Positions 33,991 to 44,285 of a DNA stretch of 64,000 nucleotides are shown in pieces. Source of the DNA: Ctenosaura bakeri (lineage: Eukaryota > Chordata > Lepidosauria > Squamata > Iguanidae); the NCBI GenBank assembly GCA_948474755.1, contig CAOLHI010000415.1, forward strand, positions 589,379 to 653,378. Reading direction: 5' to 3'. A program made the position numbers and the translations under genes. The notes below the pieces were generated by a model. It ran no database searches, was not told the DNA's origin, and saw nothing but the letters and a program-made list of their open reading frames with translations. Each line of letters begins with the position of its first letter. The stretch's first letter is position 1.

Positions 33991-34877
33991 AAGCCTCTTT
34001 AATAATAAAAAAAGTCCCTTTAATAATACTCCATCTCTGCTTCTAGCTTTGAAACCTGGAAGCCTAGAAGGGATATTTATATCCGAAAATAGCCACTAGC
34101 TTTTAAACTATTTCCTCATTCCTGTGGCAGCAACTAGCTCCTAACATGTATCTCTGCAGCATCCTATGTATCTTGCGTTGTATCGCTTGTGCCTGAGCCT
34201 TCACTTTGAGTTATCTTTGCTGACACAAACAGAGGTCTGAAAATATTGCAAAGCGAAAGACTGTTATTTTAAGGCAGTCGTGAGGATAAACAAGCCATCT
34301 TTTTTCCGCTGGTTGGGAGAGAGGCAGAATATGCTACTGTCTCAGGCAATTAGAAGCTTTATGCAAAGAAAGGCATTGGTGCAGGAGTGAAAGCCAGGCA
34401 GTATTTTGGAGCAAGATAGTGTTGGCTGCCTTTAGAGAATGCTCAAGTCAGTTTAGGGATTGACAAATCTCTCCCTTTCTTATCCACAGCATAAAACTGT
34501 TTTGTGCACTTTCTGATTCAGGTTGTGATTTTTAACAAAACTGCATAAAAATCTGCAATTTTATACATAGTTTTGTTTCATGACATTACTTAACGAAAGT
34601 TAAGACATAATTAAACAATCAAAAAGAATTAAAACAATGTTAAAAGTCATGGTTAAAAACTCAGACGCTCATCAGCAACACAATATCTAGCACATTCATC
34701 AGACAGGCCACAGATACTCACACATCAAATGCCTGTCTGAATAAGAAACATCTTTATCAGACTGTGGAAAGACAGTAGGGAGGGTGCCAGTCTGGGTTCT
34801 TTGGGAAGGGAGTTCCAAGGCCTGGGACAAGTACTGAGAAGGTCCTATCTCCTGTTTTCCCACCAGGTGTACCTGTG

Positions 34878-35627
34878 AATCATAGAATCATAGAAATGTA
34901 GAGCTGGAAGAGACCCCAGGGGCCATCCAGTCCAACCCCCTGCCATGCAGGAACACCCTCAAAGCACTCCCGACAGATGGCCATACAGCCTCTGCTTAAA
35001 AACCTCCAAGGAAGGAGACTCCACTACACTCCGAGGCAGCAGATTCCACTGCCGGACAGCCCTGACTGTCAGGAAGTTCTTCCTGAGGTTCAGGTGGAAT
35101 CTCCTTTCCTGCAGCTTGAATCCATTGCTCCCTGTCCTGGTCTCTGGAGCAGCAGAAAACAAGCCCTCTCCCTCCTCTACGTGGCATCCCTTCAAATATT
35201 TAAACATGGCTATCATGTCCCCTCTTAACCTTCTCTTCTGTGGACTAAACATACTCAGCTCTCTAAGACTATCCTCATAGGGCATTGTTTCCAGGCCTCT
35301 CACCATTTTGGTCGCCCTCCTCTGGACTTGCTCCAGCTTGTCAATATCCTTCTTGAATTGGGGTGCCCAGAACTGGACACAGTATTCAAGATGGGGTCTA
35401 ACCAAAGCAGAGTAGAGTGGTACCAGTACCTCCCTCGATCTAGACACCATACTCCTATTGATGCAGCCAAGAATTCCATTGGCTTTCTTGGCTGCCGCAT
35501 CACACTGCTGACTCATGTTCAGCTTGTGATCTGTGAAGACTCCTAGATCCCTTTCACATGTACTGCTATCCTGCCATGTGTCCCCCATCCTATATTTCTG
35601 TATTCCATTTTTTCTACCTAAGTGTAG
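34878..35627 (-). mobile_element. CR1 LINE nested in L2 (lower copy)
   Basis: From the AATCATAGAATCATAG end to CTACCTAAGTGTAG. Encodes [33 protein letters not shown] and [18 protein letters not shown]. Almost no damage, so a young insertion. Confidence 0.95.
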
Positions 35628-35854
35628 TAGGTAAGGTGGTAGGATGGAAAGTAGGGCCTCTCCAGCAGATCTCAAAGCCTGTGTTGGCTCATAGGGGAGA
35701 ATATGGTTCTTCAAATAACTAGGACCCAAACTTACAGAGTGTTAAAGGTTATCACAATTGGGCTTGGAAACAGACCAGCAGCCAGTGGAGCTGTTGCAAC
35801 AGAGGAGTTATGTGATCCCTGTAGCTCAGTTAACAATCTGGCTATGGCTACAAT

Positions 35855-36375
35855 CATAGAGTTGGAAGAGACCACTGGAGCCAACCAGTCCAACCCTGTG
35901 CCATGCAGGAGCCCATATCAAAACACTCCCAACAGATGGCCATCCAGCCTCTGCTTAAAAACCTCCAAAGAAGGAGGAGACTCCACCAAACTCCATGGAG
36001 GCAGCAGCATATTCCACTGCTGGACAGCTCTGATCGTCGGGAAGTTCTTCCTGAGGTTCAAGTGGAATCTCCTTTCCTGCAGCTTGAATCCATTGCTCCT
36101 TGTCCTAACCTCTGGAGCAGTGGATAACAAGCCTGCTCCCTCCTCGACATGACATCCCTTCAAATATTTACAAATGGCTATCATGTCCCCTCTTAACCTT
36201 CTCTTCTGCAGACTAAACATCCCCCGCTCCCTAAGACTTCATGGCTTCCAGGACCTTCACCATTTTGGTCACCCTCTTCTGGACATGCTCCAGCTTGTCA
36301 ATTGCCCTCCTGAAATGAGGTGCCCAGAACTGGACACAGTATTCCAGATGAGGTCTAACCAAAGCTCTCTGGACC
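35855..36375 (-). mobile_element. CR1 LINE nested in L2 (upper copy)
   Basis: From ATCATAGAGTTGGAAGAG to about CCAAAGCTCTC. More diverged than the lower copy (for example [20 protein letters not shown]), and cut earlier at its 5' side. Confidence 0.88.
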
Positions 36376-37309
36376 AGTTGATGTTTCCAAACACTCTTCA
36401 AAGGCAGCCCCATGCAGAGTGCATTACTGTAATCCAACTGGGATGTAGCCAAGGCATGTGTCACCATGGCGGGATCTAGTAGGCGTAGTAGGTGCTACAC
36501 CAGTATTCCAGGCAGAGAGCAGTCTAAAACAATGCAGTAATACCTCAGGATGCAACATAATAGAGAGATGCACTTTGGCAATCTATGCAAACTATTCCTC
36601 AGTCACGTTCCTCAATCACACAGACATATTTATAAATTGGCAGTATACACACTTTTCAGGAGCTCATTTTCTTCTTTTGAAAGTGAGTGATAAATGTTTG
36701 CAGACACAAGTGATTTGCTGAGGGGAAAACCCCATTTGAATGAAAGCAACAATTTCTCTAACATCATATCAGTTTAGGAATGATGATCAGGCCTAGCTCA
36801 AGAAAATAAATCTTCTATATGGACAAGATTTTCCCCTTTACTACAGAGTCTGTATATACACCCAAAGAAACTTGAAGACAAGTTACTATATCTTATGGAG
36901 GAAGGCTCGCTGTTAGGAATCAAAGGGGTGAGGTGTGGAATCTCTGCGGGCTATTCAATTATTTTCACTTCCACACACAGGAGCTGGGAGTTATATAAAG
37001 GACTGAAATATCACAACACATGCAGCTGTGCACATATATGCACACTCACACGCAGTATGACGGGGTAACTGGACTTCTTCCCTGTGTCTTTTTTTTTAAA
37101 AAAAAACTCAGTTGTCATTTGCATGTATAGATAAAAGTGAATTTTCTTGCAGCAATTTTAAAGGGAGATTCCTCTGAAAAATTGGTCTGCATCCTTTCTA
37201 GTGCTGAATTTTACCTCTGCAACAAGGATCCTAAAATTACATTGATGCTGGGTTCCTTTGTACCTATTGTAACCTGATTTATTAAAAAGAGTGAAAGCAA
37301 TCAGTGATT

Positions 37310-37900
37310 ATGGGCCCTTTCATACTTCACAACTAAGCACTATGATTCCTCTTTAACGATCATGGCTACATCCTATGGAACTCTAGGATGGGTAGTTTGG
37401 TAAAGCACTACAGGGTTCTAGCTGAGGATTCTAAATGCCCCTCCCTATATGGTGGATGTGCAGTTTCGGGTCAGCCTAGATGACCTCTGGGTGTGAGAGA
37501 AAAGCAGTTAATTTCCTCTGCAATTGAAGTCCTTCTGTGTTTGAAGGAGAGACAAAGGAACCTTGTATAATGGAATGTTATCAGTCTGGTTTGATGTGCT
37601 AGCGTGACAGAAGGTTTGCAACATTTTGTAGACACTGGTGGGAACACATCAGTATCCTGTCTTAAACATGTGATGTATTTGCACTGAAATATATAAAGGC
37701 TTGTAAAACCTACGAAAGGGGGTCGGTTTCTTTGAGAACGATCCCAGCCGACACTTACCGGCAATAAAGAAATCCCTTTTTTAAACCGTGGGTCTCTATC
37801 TCTGTTCCGCTACACCTACACTGCAAATCCCAAAATTTGGTAGGGTCAGAACTATGACAATCATGGAGTCATGTGAATGGGTCTCTGACAAATAAAGAAC
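37310..37900. mobile_element. Diverged MITE interrupted by an LTR
   Basis: The left arm starts GGGCCCTTTCATAC with ATGATTCCTCTTTAACGATC. The right arm resumes near 37816 (ACTGCAAATCCCAAAATTTG, then TGACAATCATGGAG). An LTR lies between. Same sister subfamily as 32386. Confidence 0.6.
37457..37815 (+). mobile_element. Solo LTR, third family
   Basis: TATA box AAATATATAAAGG near 37687, polyadenylation signal GGCAATAAAG near 37761, probable ends TGTGCAG and CGCTACA. The boundaries are estimates and no target duplication is clear. No viral coding sequence. Confidence 0.62.
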
Positions 37901-37910
37901 CAATACTGGT

Positions 37911-38068
37911 TGCCATTTCTGCCCTACACTGTTATAGTGCAATTATTCTGCTTTCAACCTCCTTATGGGATCCTGGGATATGCAGTTAGAACCAGAGAGC
38001 TCTTTGGCTTTGGAATTCCACAGGATGGGGGAATAATAGCACTATAACAGTATAGGGCAGAAATGGCC
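37911..38068. mobile_element. GGCC-family palindromic MITE, short copy
   Basis: Ends TGCCATTTCTGCCC / GGGCAGAAATGGCC and AATAATAGCACTATAACAG arm. The centre is shortened and the flanks do not match. Confidence 0.8.
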
Positions 38069-38754
38069 ATAGTTTCTTCCCTTTAATACAATCTAATTGT
38101 GGAGTTCACTCGGTTCCACCACCCTCGCGAGGTGGATCACTATACAATACAAGGCCTTTAGTATAAACTCAAAGACTGTGGAACTCACTCTCACTTGGCT
38201 CCCTTTGTACTGGAATTCAGATAGCATGCAGGAAAGGCAGTATCCCAATGGTATAACCAAAGCTTAGATGCAATTATAGATAATGTAAGATTTTTGCTGT
38301 GAATAAGGGATAACAAAACCATATTGCAGTTGCTAAGTAATGAGGGATGCCTTCATTTCCTCCTTCTACATTTGAGAGAAAGAGGAGAGGGATGGAGGGA
38401 AAAACATCACAAGCTCTCATCTCTTGCCTCTTCAATTTTATTGCCAAAGAATGTGCAGAAAGCAGCCAGGAGGGGATATATGGGGAAATGAGCATTCATC
38501 ATGCAGGGACTCGGTGACAAGTAACTGGTTTACATCATCTTAAGAGCTCAAGGGGGGAAATTGGCAATTTTTCTCCACAGTAGCACCTTGGGTGTCTATG
38601 TGAGACTCTCTGGATTTTGGGGTAATATATTTTAAGTATGTTAGAAACCAAAAACAAAAATGAAAGAAAAAGAAAAATCATATTGGTTCATTTTCTCAGC
38701 TCTCTGGATGATCAGGAATTCTGGACCTGTTCTGCTTTGCAGGAAAAAACAGGA

Positions 38755-38895
38755 TTCCAGAGTTTTATTCCCTGCTTGCCCATGGAAACCCATTGGGTGA
38801 CTTTGAGTGGATCACACATTCTCAGCCCCTAGAAAACCCCATGATAGGTTCGCCTTACTGCCGCCTTACTGCCGCCATAAGAAGGCATGCAATAA
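38755..38895 (+). mobile_element. tRNA-derived SINE, partial
   Basis: CCCATTGGGTGACTTTGAG, ATGATAGGTTCGCCTTACTG, with a small GCCGCCTTACT duplication near the end. Confidence 0.75.
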
Positions 38896-39099
38896 CAATA
38901 ATTGGGGGTTGCCTTTAGGGATGGGTGAGAGTCTGTCAATTTTGGTTTCACTCAGTGTGTCATTTGCTCATGCACAAGTTCATTTCTGCTTCACGTAAAT
39001 AATTTCGGAGGGAGAAAGCATGCATGAAAATGTATACCCATGCTAATGCACATTTCTCCTAATTTGCATCTTTGTGCACACACTTTTCCAAAGTACTTT

Positions 39100-39240
39100 T
39101 GCATTTTGAACTCAGCCTACAGCAATGGAAGGAAATTGAGGACAAGGAAGGGAATGTGGGGAGAGAAACTGGGGCATTTTAAAAGCAGCTGAGAAAGGGG
39201 GACAGCAGAAGATTTATTGGGACTGTCCCTGCCAAACTTT
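39100..39240 (+). repeat. Unnamed dispersed repeat, partial copy C
   Basis: Matches the 3' half of the family at 24543 and 25970: TTTGCATTTTGAACTCAGCC, GAGGACAAGGAAGGGAA, GGGCATTTTAAAAGCAGC, GGGACTGTCCCTGCC. Confidence 0.6.
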
Positions 39241-39366
39241 GATGGTTGGACGGGATGCTAAATGACCATAGAGAAGACTGGGAGCACAGAGATGAAGTGG
39301 TATTAATCCTCATAGAGCTTTACACTGCCCTTGTATGACCCAGGATCTCAGCCGGTATGTTTCACA

Positions 39367-39522
39367 GGCCATTTCCACACTAGCCTGTTATAGTGTTATA
39401 ATTCCATTTTCAACATTCCATGGAATCCTGGGGCTTGCAGTATTAGGGAGGGGCCTCAAAGGATTCCATAGGATGCTGAAAGTGGAACGATAGCGCTATA
39501 ACAGGCTAGTGCGGAAATTGCT
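39367..39522. mobile_element. GGCC-family palindromic MITE, short centre
   Basis: Left end GGCCATTTCCACAC, right arm ATAGCGCTATAACAGGCTAG and GTGCGGAAATTGC. Flanks do not match. Confidence 0.84.
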
Positions 39523-40310
39523 GTAGCTTCCCTGAGATGCATTTAGAACTTCTCAAACAAGGCTGCGGTTTTTCCACTTGGGAGTAGATCATAAATCACA
39601 ATTTCAGCTAAGCTAGCCCCAGGTTTAATTGCCGTGGTTAATTGTGGAGAGCAGAAGATCATTAACCACACATTAATAGAGCAGAGAACATGTGCTGATC
39701 AGAGAGGAAATCAACTTGGTTGATTTCCTCAGTTTTATGGAGAGTTTTCCTACTGCTTTCTCTTTCATACACAATTTAGAACACATATTCAAATATGCAA
39801 AGGAATGTAAATGAGCTTTTTTTTTTTTTTTGGAAAACTTAAAGCACTCTTTGATCTCATTCTGATTGTGCGTATGGAAAAACAGTTTTCAAAATTGCAA
39901 TTAAGCAAACAATATGAAATTTGGGGGGGGAACATGGCAGGATCAGCTTCTTAAACCCCCTGCTGATAAAGGCATAGTGGGGAATTAAACAGAAAAATGA
40001 TTCCAGAGTTGATGGCAATGGAAATATTCTATAGACCTCTTTCAGGAGAATTATCAATGTCTGTCTTGTTCTGAACTGGGATCTGCCCTCTTTTCTCTCT
40101 GGTTTTTGAGGTGTTCAATTATCTGGTTTTATTTCCAGAAAGACACCCACTCTTTATATATACCCCTTTTGATATCTGAACTTTGTAAAGACTACAGCAT
40201 ATCTGCCATTGCTGGTGGGTTTAATTTTCTATTTTATCTTTTCCCCTCTGCCTTTGATTATTGCAGTCTCATTTCTGTTAATTGATAAAACCACCCTTAA
40301 AAAAATAAGA

Positions 40311-40868
40311 ATTCTTTTTTTAAAATACAAGACCAAACCTTTATATATACATTATAGTAGAAAATAGTACAAAATTCTTTACCTTAATAAAGAGAAAACT
40401 ACATGAAGAAAAAAAGGGTTATAATATAAAATATTACATTCAAAGTCCATTATTAATCTAGGTGAGATAGATAAAATTACAATTTAGAATATAGAGAAAA
40501 GTTTCCCTTGTGTGTATTTTCTAATTATTAACTTCACTCTTATTACACATAAAATATTATTTTCTTTCATTAATTATTCTTATATTCCTCCTATACTTAA
40601 TCCAGATGTATTTGCCCACCTTTTCCTCAGATAATTTGTCAAATATTCTCAGTCTTTCCTCAAACTGTTTAACATTTTATCAGTTTCATTTTTTCACTTA
40701 ACAATATTGTTAGTTTATCCACTTCTAGGAGATCATACAATTTTAAGAGCCACTCTTTTGCAGTTGGAAATATATTGGCTTTCCAATTTTTGGCATAAAT
40801 GATTCTTGCAGATTTTATAGTATAAAGTATGATAAAGCAAACAAAACAAAACAAAAATAAAAATGGAT
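40311..40868 (-). mobile_element. L1 LINE, 5'-truncated 3' end
   Basis: The minus-strand frame reads SARIIYAKNWKANIFP, AKEWLLKLYDLLEVDKL and ends KLIKC, the C-terminal end of L1 ORF2. An AT-rich 3' UTR and an A-rich terminus follow at the low-coordinate side. Confidence 0.85.
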
Positions 40869-40997
40869 GTGCTTTTATGATCATTAGATGATCTCAAGGA
40901 TGGGCATGACCCAGAACCTAGAATGCCACACCACTAGATTTGGGTTCTTGAGGAGTTTCTGACTGCCGTTTTGGTGACCAATAGGGACAGTCAGAGG

Positions 40998-41232
40998 GGC
41001 AGTGCAGTGTAATGGTTTGAGTCCTCTACTGGGATCCTGTGGGACCCGGGTTCAAATCCCCCTCAGCCATGGAAGCACATTGGGTTGACTGGAAATCTTT
41101 GGGCAAGTCACACTCTCTCAGAAGACAAAGGCAAGCACCCTCTGAATAAATCTTGCCTAGAAAATCTCAGGATAGGTTCACATTAGGGTTACCGTCAGTC
41201 AGAAGCGACTTGAAGGCACACAACAGACAAAC
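40998..41232 (+). mobile_element. tRNA-derived SINE, near full length
   Basis: Head GTGTAATGGTTTGAGTC, B box GGGTTCAAATCCC, body GGGCAAGTCACACTCTCTC and tail GACTTGAAGGCACACAACAG. Confidence 0.87.
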
Positions 41233-41348
41233 AAAACATAAATGCCATTGATTTTAGTGGGTCTCTTCATCAATAGGACACAGGCTGAATCCAACCCAAT
41301 CATCTGTGAAATAATAAGATGTGCTAGATCCAATGACACTATATATAG

Positions 41349-41582
41349 CCCTGGTGGTGCGGTGGTTAAATGCCAGTACTGCAACCACGGGGTTGTGAGT
41401 TCGATCCTGCCGGTTGACTCAGCCTTCCATCCTTCCGCAGGTCGGTAAAATGAGTACCCAGCTTGTTGGGGGCAATTAGCTAAAAACACGTTGTAATACA
41501 TGCTATTTGTAATGTATAATGTATTTCATGTTGTTCGCCGCCTCGATCCATATGGAGAGGTGGGATACAAATAAATAAATAA

Positions 41583-41627
<45 letters not shown>

Positions 41628-41628
41628 A
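41349..41628 (+). mobile_element. Sauria-type SINE, near full length
   Basis: A box GTGGTGCGGTGGTTAA, B box GGTTGTGAGTTCGATCC, body GGTCGGTAAAATGAGTACCC, 3' region TTCGCCGCCTCGATCC and an (ATT)n tail of about 15 units. This family is characteristic of squamate reptiles and supports the taxonomic call. Confidence 0.9.
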
Positions 41629-42104
41629 TATATATATAGAGAGAGAGTGGAAACAATTCCTGCAAATTTACCTAGAAGTTTCCAGTTTCAGAAACATGCC
41701 CTTTGTCTTCTAGCAACTCCTTGGCATTTTTACTGCATCATCTTTAATGGCTGCTCCAGTGATACAAGATGAATCATATTCAAATAGATGTGTTTTCATA
41801 ATAATTTCTCTGAATCCTCATTAGTAAAATGCCTTCCACAGTTAAACTTGTTTTGCAAAGAGGAGGTCATTAAGATGATGATCACCAAAAATGCCCTAGG
41901 TCTTATTGACAGATTTGTCAGCCTGTCCTAGGGAGATTTAATGAGGTCTGCTCTGATTATTTCTGTCCTGAATTGTTATTTTCTGCTCATTCTTTTGGAA
42001 AATCCTGTAAGTTAAAACATTTCTGCTGGAGGCTGTGTATAATAGTTGTTGATCAATTAAGGCATTTTAGAGGAGATACTGAGGACAAATGTGTTTTGCT
42101 TCAT

Positions 42105-42225
42105 CTCAGCCTTCCATAACCCAATGTTCTCTCAATGTGTTGGACTACAACATTCATCATCCCCAGCTAGCATAGCCAGAGTCCAAGACATCTGGAGAGC
42201 ACTAGTTTTTGGGGAGGCTGATCTC
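42105..42225. mobile_element. hAT-like MITE fragment, diverged
   Basis: TGTTGGACTACAACATTCATC and ACATCTGGAGAGCACTAG in the order seen in hAT-derived palindromic repeats. Ends unclear. Confidence 0.45.
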
Positions 42226-42270
42226 TAGTGTAATGCAGCATGAGGATGAGAAAGAGATATTAGGAATCCA

Positions 42271-42420
42271 GAGATGGACTTCCCATCTTTGGAGGCTTTT
42301 AAGCAGCTGTTGGTTGGCCATCTTTTTGGAGGATTGTTGCTATGTATTCATGCATGGCAGGAAGTTGGATTAGATGTTCTCTTCAAACTGTAAGATCCTG
42401 TAATTCTATGACATTAACTG
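42271..42420 (+). mobile_element. Old CR1 3' end
   Basis: TTTGGAGGCTTTTAAGCAG, TGGTTGGCCATC, CATGCATGGCAGGAAGTTGG and the TAATTCTATGA end. Confidence 0.7.
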
Positions 42421-42595
42421 ATGCCACAAAGACTACAAAAATCTAGACAGGAAAACACTGCTATATGTCCTAAGCTTAAAAGAAAAAGGAAACTTGGACG
42501 TGTTCATTAATTGCTCAAAAGAAGAAAAAAGCTTCTGTTTTTGCATCTTCTGTGCAGAACACAGAAAGGGAAACTAAGCACAATTTGTAAAGGAA

Positions 42596-42940
42596 AGAAG
42601 TTCTTCCTAGTGTTTTAGGTGGAATCACTTTTCTTGTAATTTGAATCCATTGGTTCATGTTCTAGCCTGCTGCTCCCGAGACTACAACATGGAGCAATGG
42701 CTTCAAACTACAGGAAAAAAGACTCCATGTATACGTTAGGAAGAACTTCCTGATGGTAAGAACAGTCCAACAGAGGAACATGCTACCTCGGAGTGTGGTG
42801 GAGTCTCTTTCTTTGGAGGTTTTTAAACAGATGCTGAGGGGTCATCTGTTACAAGACTACTTTGGCTGTGTCTTGTTTCACGGTAGGGGGCTGGGCTGGT
42901 TGGTCCTTGTGATCTCTTCCAGCTGTATGATTCTATGAAA
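42596..42940. mobile_element. Inverted pair of CR1 fragments
   Basis: A minus-strand fragment (GAAGTTCTTCCTAG to CATGTTCTAGCC, 42596-42667) is joined head-on to a plus-strand fragment (42668-42940: GAGCAATGGCTTCAAACTAC, GAAGAACTTCCTGATGG, ending TATGATTCTATGA). Their shared segments form a long imperfect hairpin. Confidence 0.75.
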
Positions 42941-43437
42941 AATGCCAATTAAACAACACTTGCATCTTGGAGATGTGAAGCCACATGTGTGCAATGGCCT
43001 TAAGTGCAGCCTTCAGAAACTGTTACATCCAGAGGCTGCTTTCGACTTGGAATCAGTTTTAAACTGTGCATCACTCTAGTCTCTGATCTTCATGATAGCT
43101 CCTAGAAAGTTTTGTCTGTCCACGTGGGCACGAGCTCCCATAAGCAGTCAAACTGTAAAAGCATGTGTCCTCATCCACCTCTACCTCCAAAGGAAGGAGT
43201 TCTCTGCTAAACACCTTGCTGTGAGAGCATGCTGCTTTGCTGCACATTTAATGAGTGAAGGGAAACACACATGGAGAAAAACACCACCCTTATCTTGCAG
43301 TCACTTACCGCTGAGCAAGGCTGCCACATGGCAGCTTAGCAGCTGTCAACCTGGCCTCTGTTTTCCCTCCATGCCCCTAATATGGCCACAGGACAGTGAC
43401 ACTACAGATGGCTTTTGCTTTCCAAAAAGTGGACCAG

Positions 43438-43568
43438 GTATAATGAGAAAGCTTTAGCGAAGCAGCTGTCAGAGCAGCAGCCTTGGAATTTTCAGAGCAT
43501 ACAGATTAATATTCAGATCCTCAAAGACTATGTGTGCCAGAGCTGGTCCTACCAGAAGAATGAGGTGA
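43438..43568 (+). other. Unrecognised exon-like open segment
   Basis: After CCAG an open frame reads YNEKALAKQLSEQQPWNF, QSIQINIQILKDYV and CQSWSYQKNE, followed by a good donor (GAG|GTGAGC). The amino-acid content looks coding, but the family is unknown to me. The acceptor lacks a strong pyrimidine tract. Alternatives are part of a decayed processed copy (an AATAAA lies at about 43600) or chance. Confidence 0.22.
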
Positions 43569-43833
43569 GCCACTTAAAGCAGCTGATTTTCAGTGCAATA
43601 AAAGCATAACAAATTGTTTATTTTGTTATTAGCACTTTTTCTTATGGCTAAGGAGGGATGGGAGATATCTTTTGCTTTTGCAAATGTTACAAATCCCAGA
43701 ATGTCCCAGCTTTGCTGCCTAGGGGATTTGGGGGGTTGCAGTCCAAAAGGAACTTTTCCAACCTCTGGGATGGAAGTCTGGCTCGAAGGGATGGATGAGG
43801 GTTGGGAAGGTTCCCATTTCCTGCTCTGACTCA

Positions 43834-44013
43834 GGCCATTTCCGCACTAGCCTGTTATAGTGCTATGATTCCACTTGCAACATCCTATGGAATCTTGGTG
43901 TTTGCAGTTTTGAGAGGGGCCAGCTGGCCCCTCCCGAAACTGCAAACCCCAAGATTCCATAGGATGTTGCAAATGGAAACATAGCGCTATAACAGGCTAG
44001 TGCGGAAATAGTC
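43834..44013. mobile_element. GGCC-family palindromic MITE, near-perfect copy
   Basis: Ends GGCCATTTCCGCAC / GTGCGGAAATAGTC, TCA on both flanks, arms of about 85 bp nearly complementary. Confidence 0.9.
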
Positions 44014-44104
44014 TCAGACAGCAAAGCACAGTTACAGACGAGTAAATCTGAGTAACTGTTCTGCATTCATGAATGCTGCTTAGTTGCATGCCAGAAAGGT
44101 AGCT

Positions 44105-44285
44105 CCTAGCCCTTATCTTACTCTGCTGGGCATCAGCTGCATAAGGAGAAAGAAGTCCATTCTGCCAGCAATTGGAGCATGGGAAAATGACAATTTTCTC
44201 AGGTTCAGGGGGAATTGGGCCAGGAGGGGTTACTTTGTTAAGTACACTGATACTTCACTACATAGCTGATAGAGAATACTGGCTA
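44105..44285. repeat. Unnamed dispersed repeat, copy 2 of 2
   Basis: Counterpart of 7037-7210: TCTGCTGGGCATC, GTCCATTCTGCC, AATTGGAGCA, GGTTACTTTGTTAAGTACAC, GAATACTGGCT. Confidence 0.5.

Larger units (their letters stand above)
34660..36510 (-). mobile_element. L2 LINE copy interrupted twice by CR1
   Basis: Minus-strand L2 reverse-transcriptase blocks are present in the order [19 protein letters not shown] (about 36376-36467), GPSYLKNHILPYEP and ALRSAGEALLS (about 35640-35730), then the C-terminal end and 3' UTR (34660-34877). Two CR1 copies split it. Across the lower gap the L2 text joins exactly: ACCTGTGA then AGGTGGTAGGA. Confidence 0.85.

Noticed and set aside
34959..36467. Apparent fusion proteins of two reverse transcriptases
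   Set aside because: Frames happen to read through from L2 into nested CR1 copies; insertion, not gene fusion, explains them.
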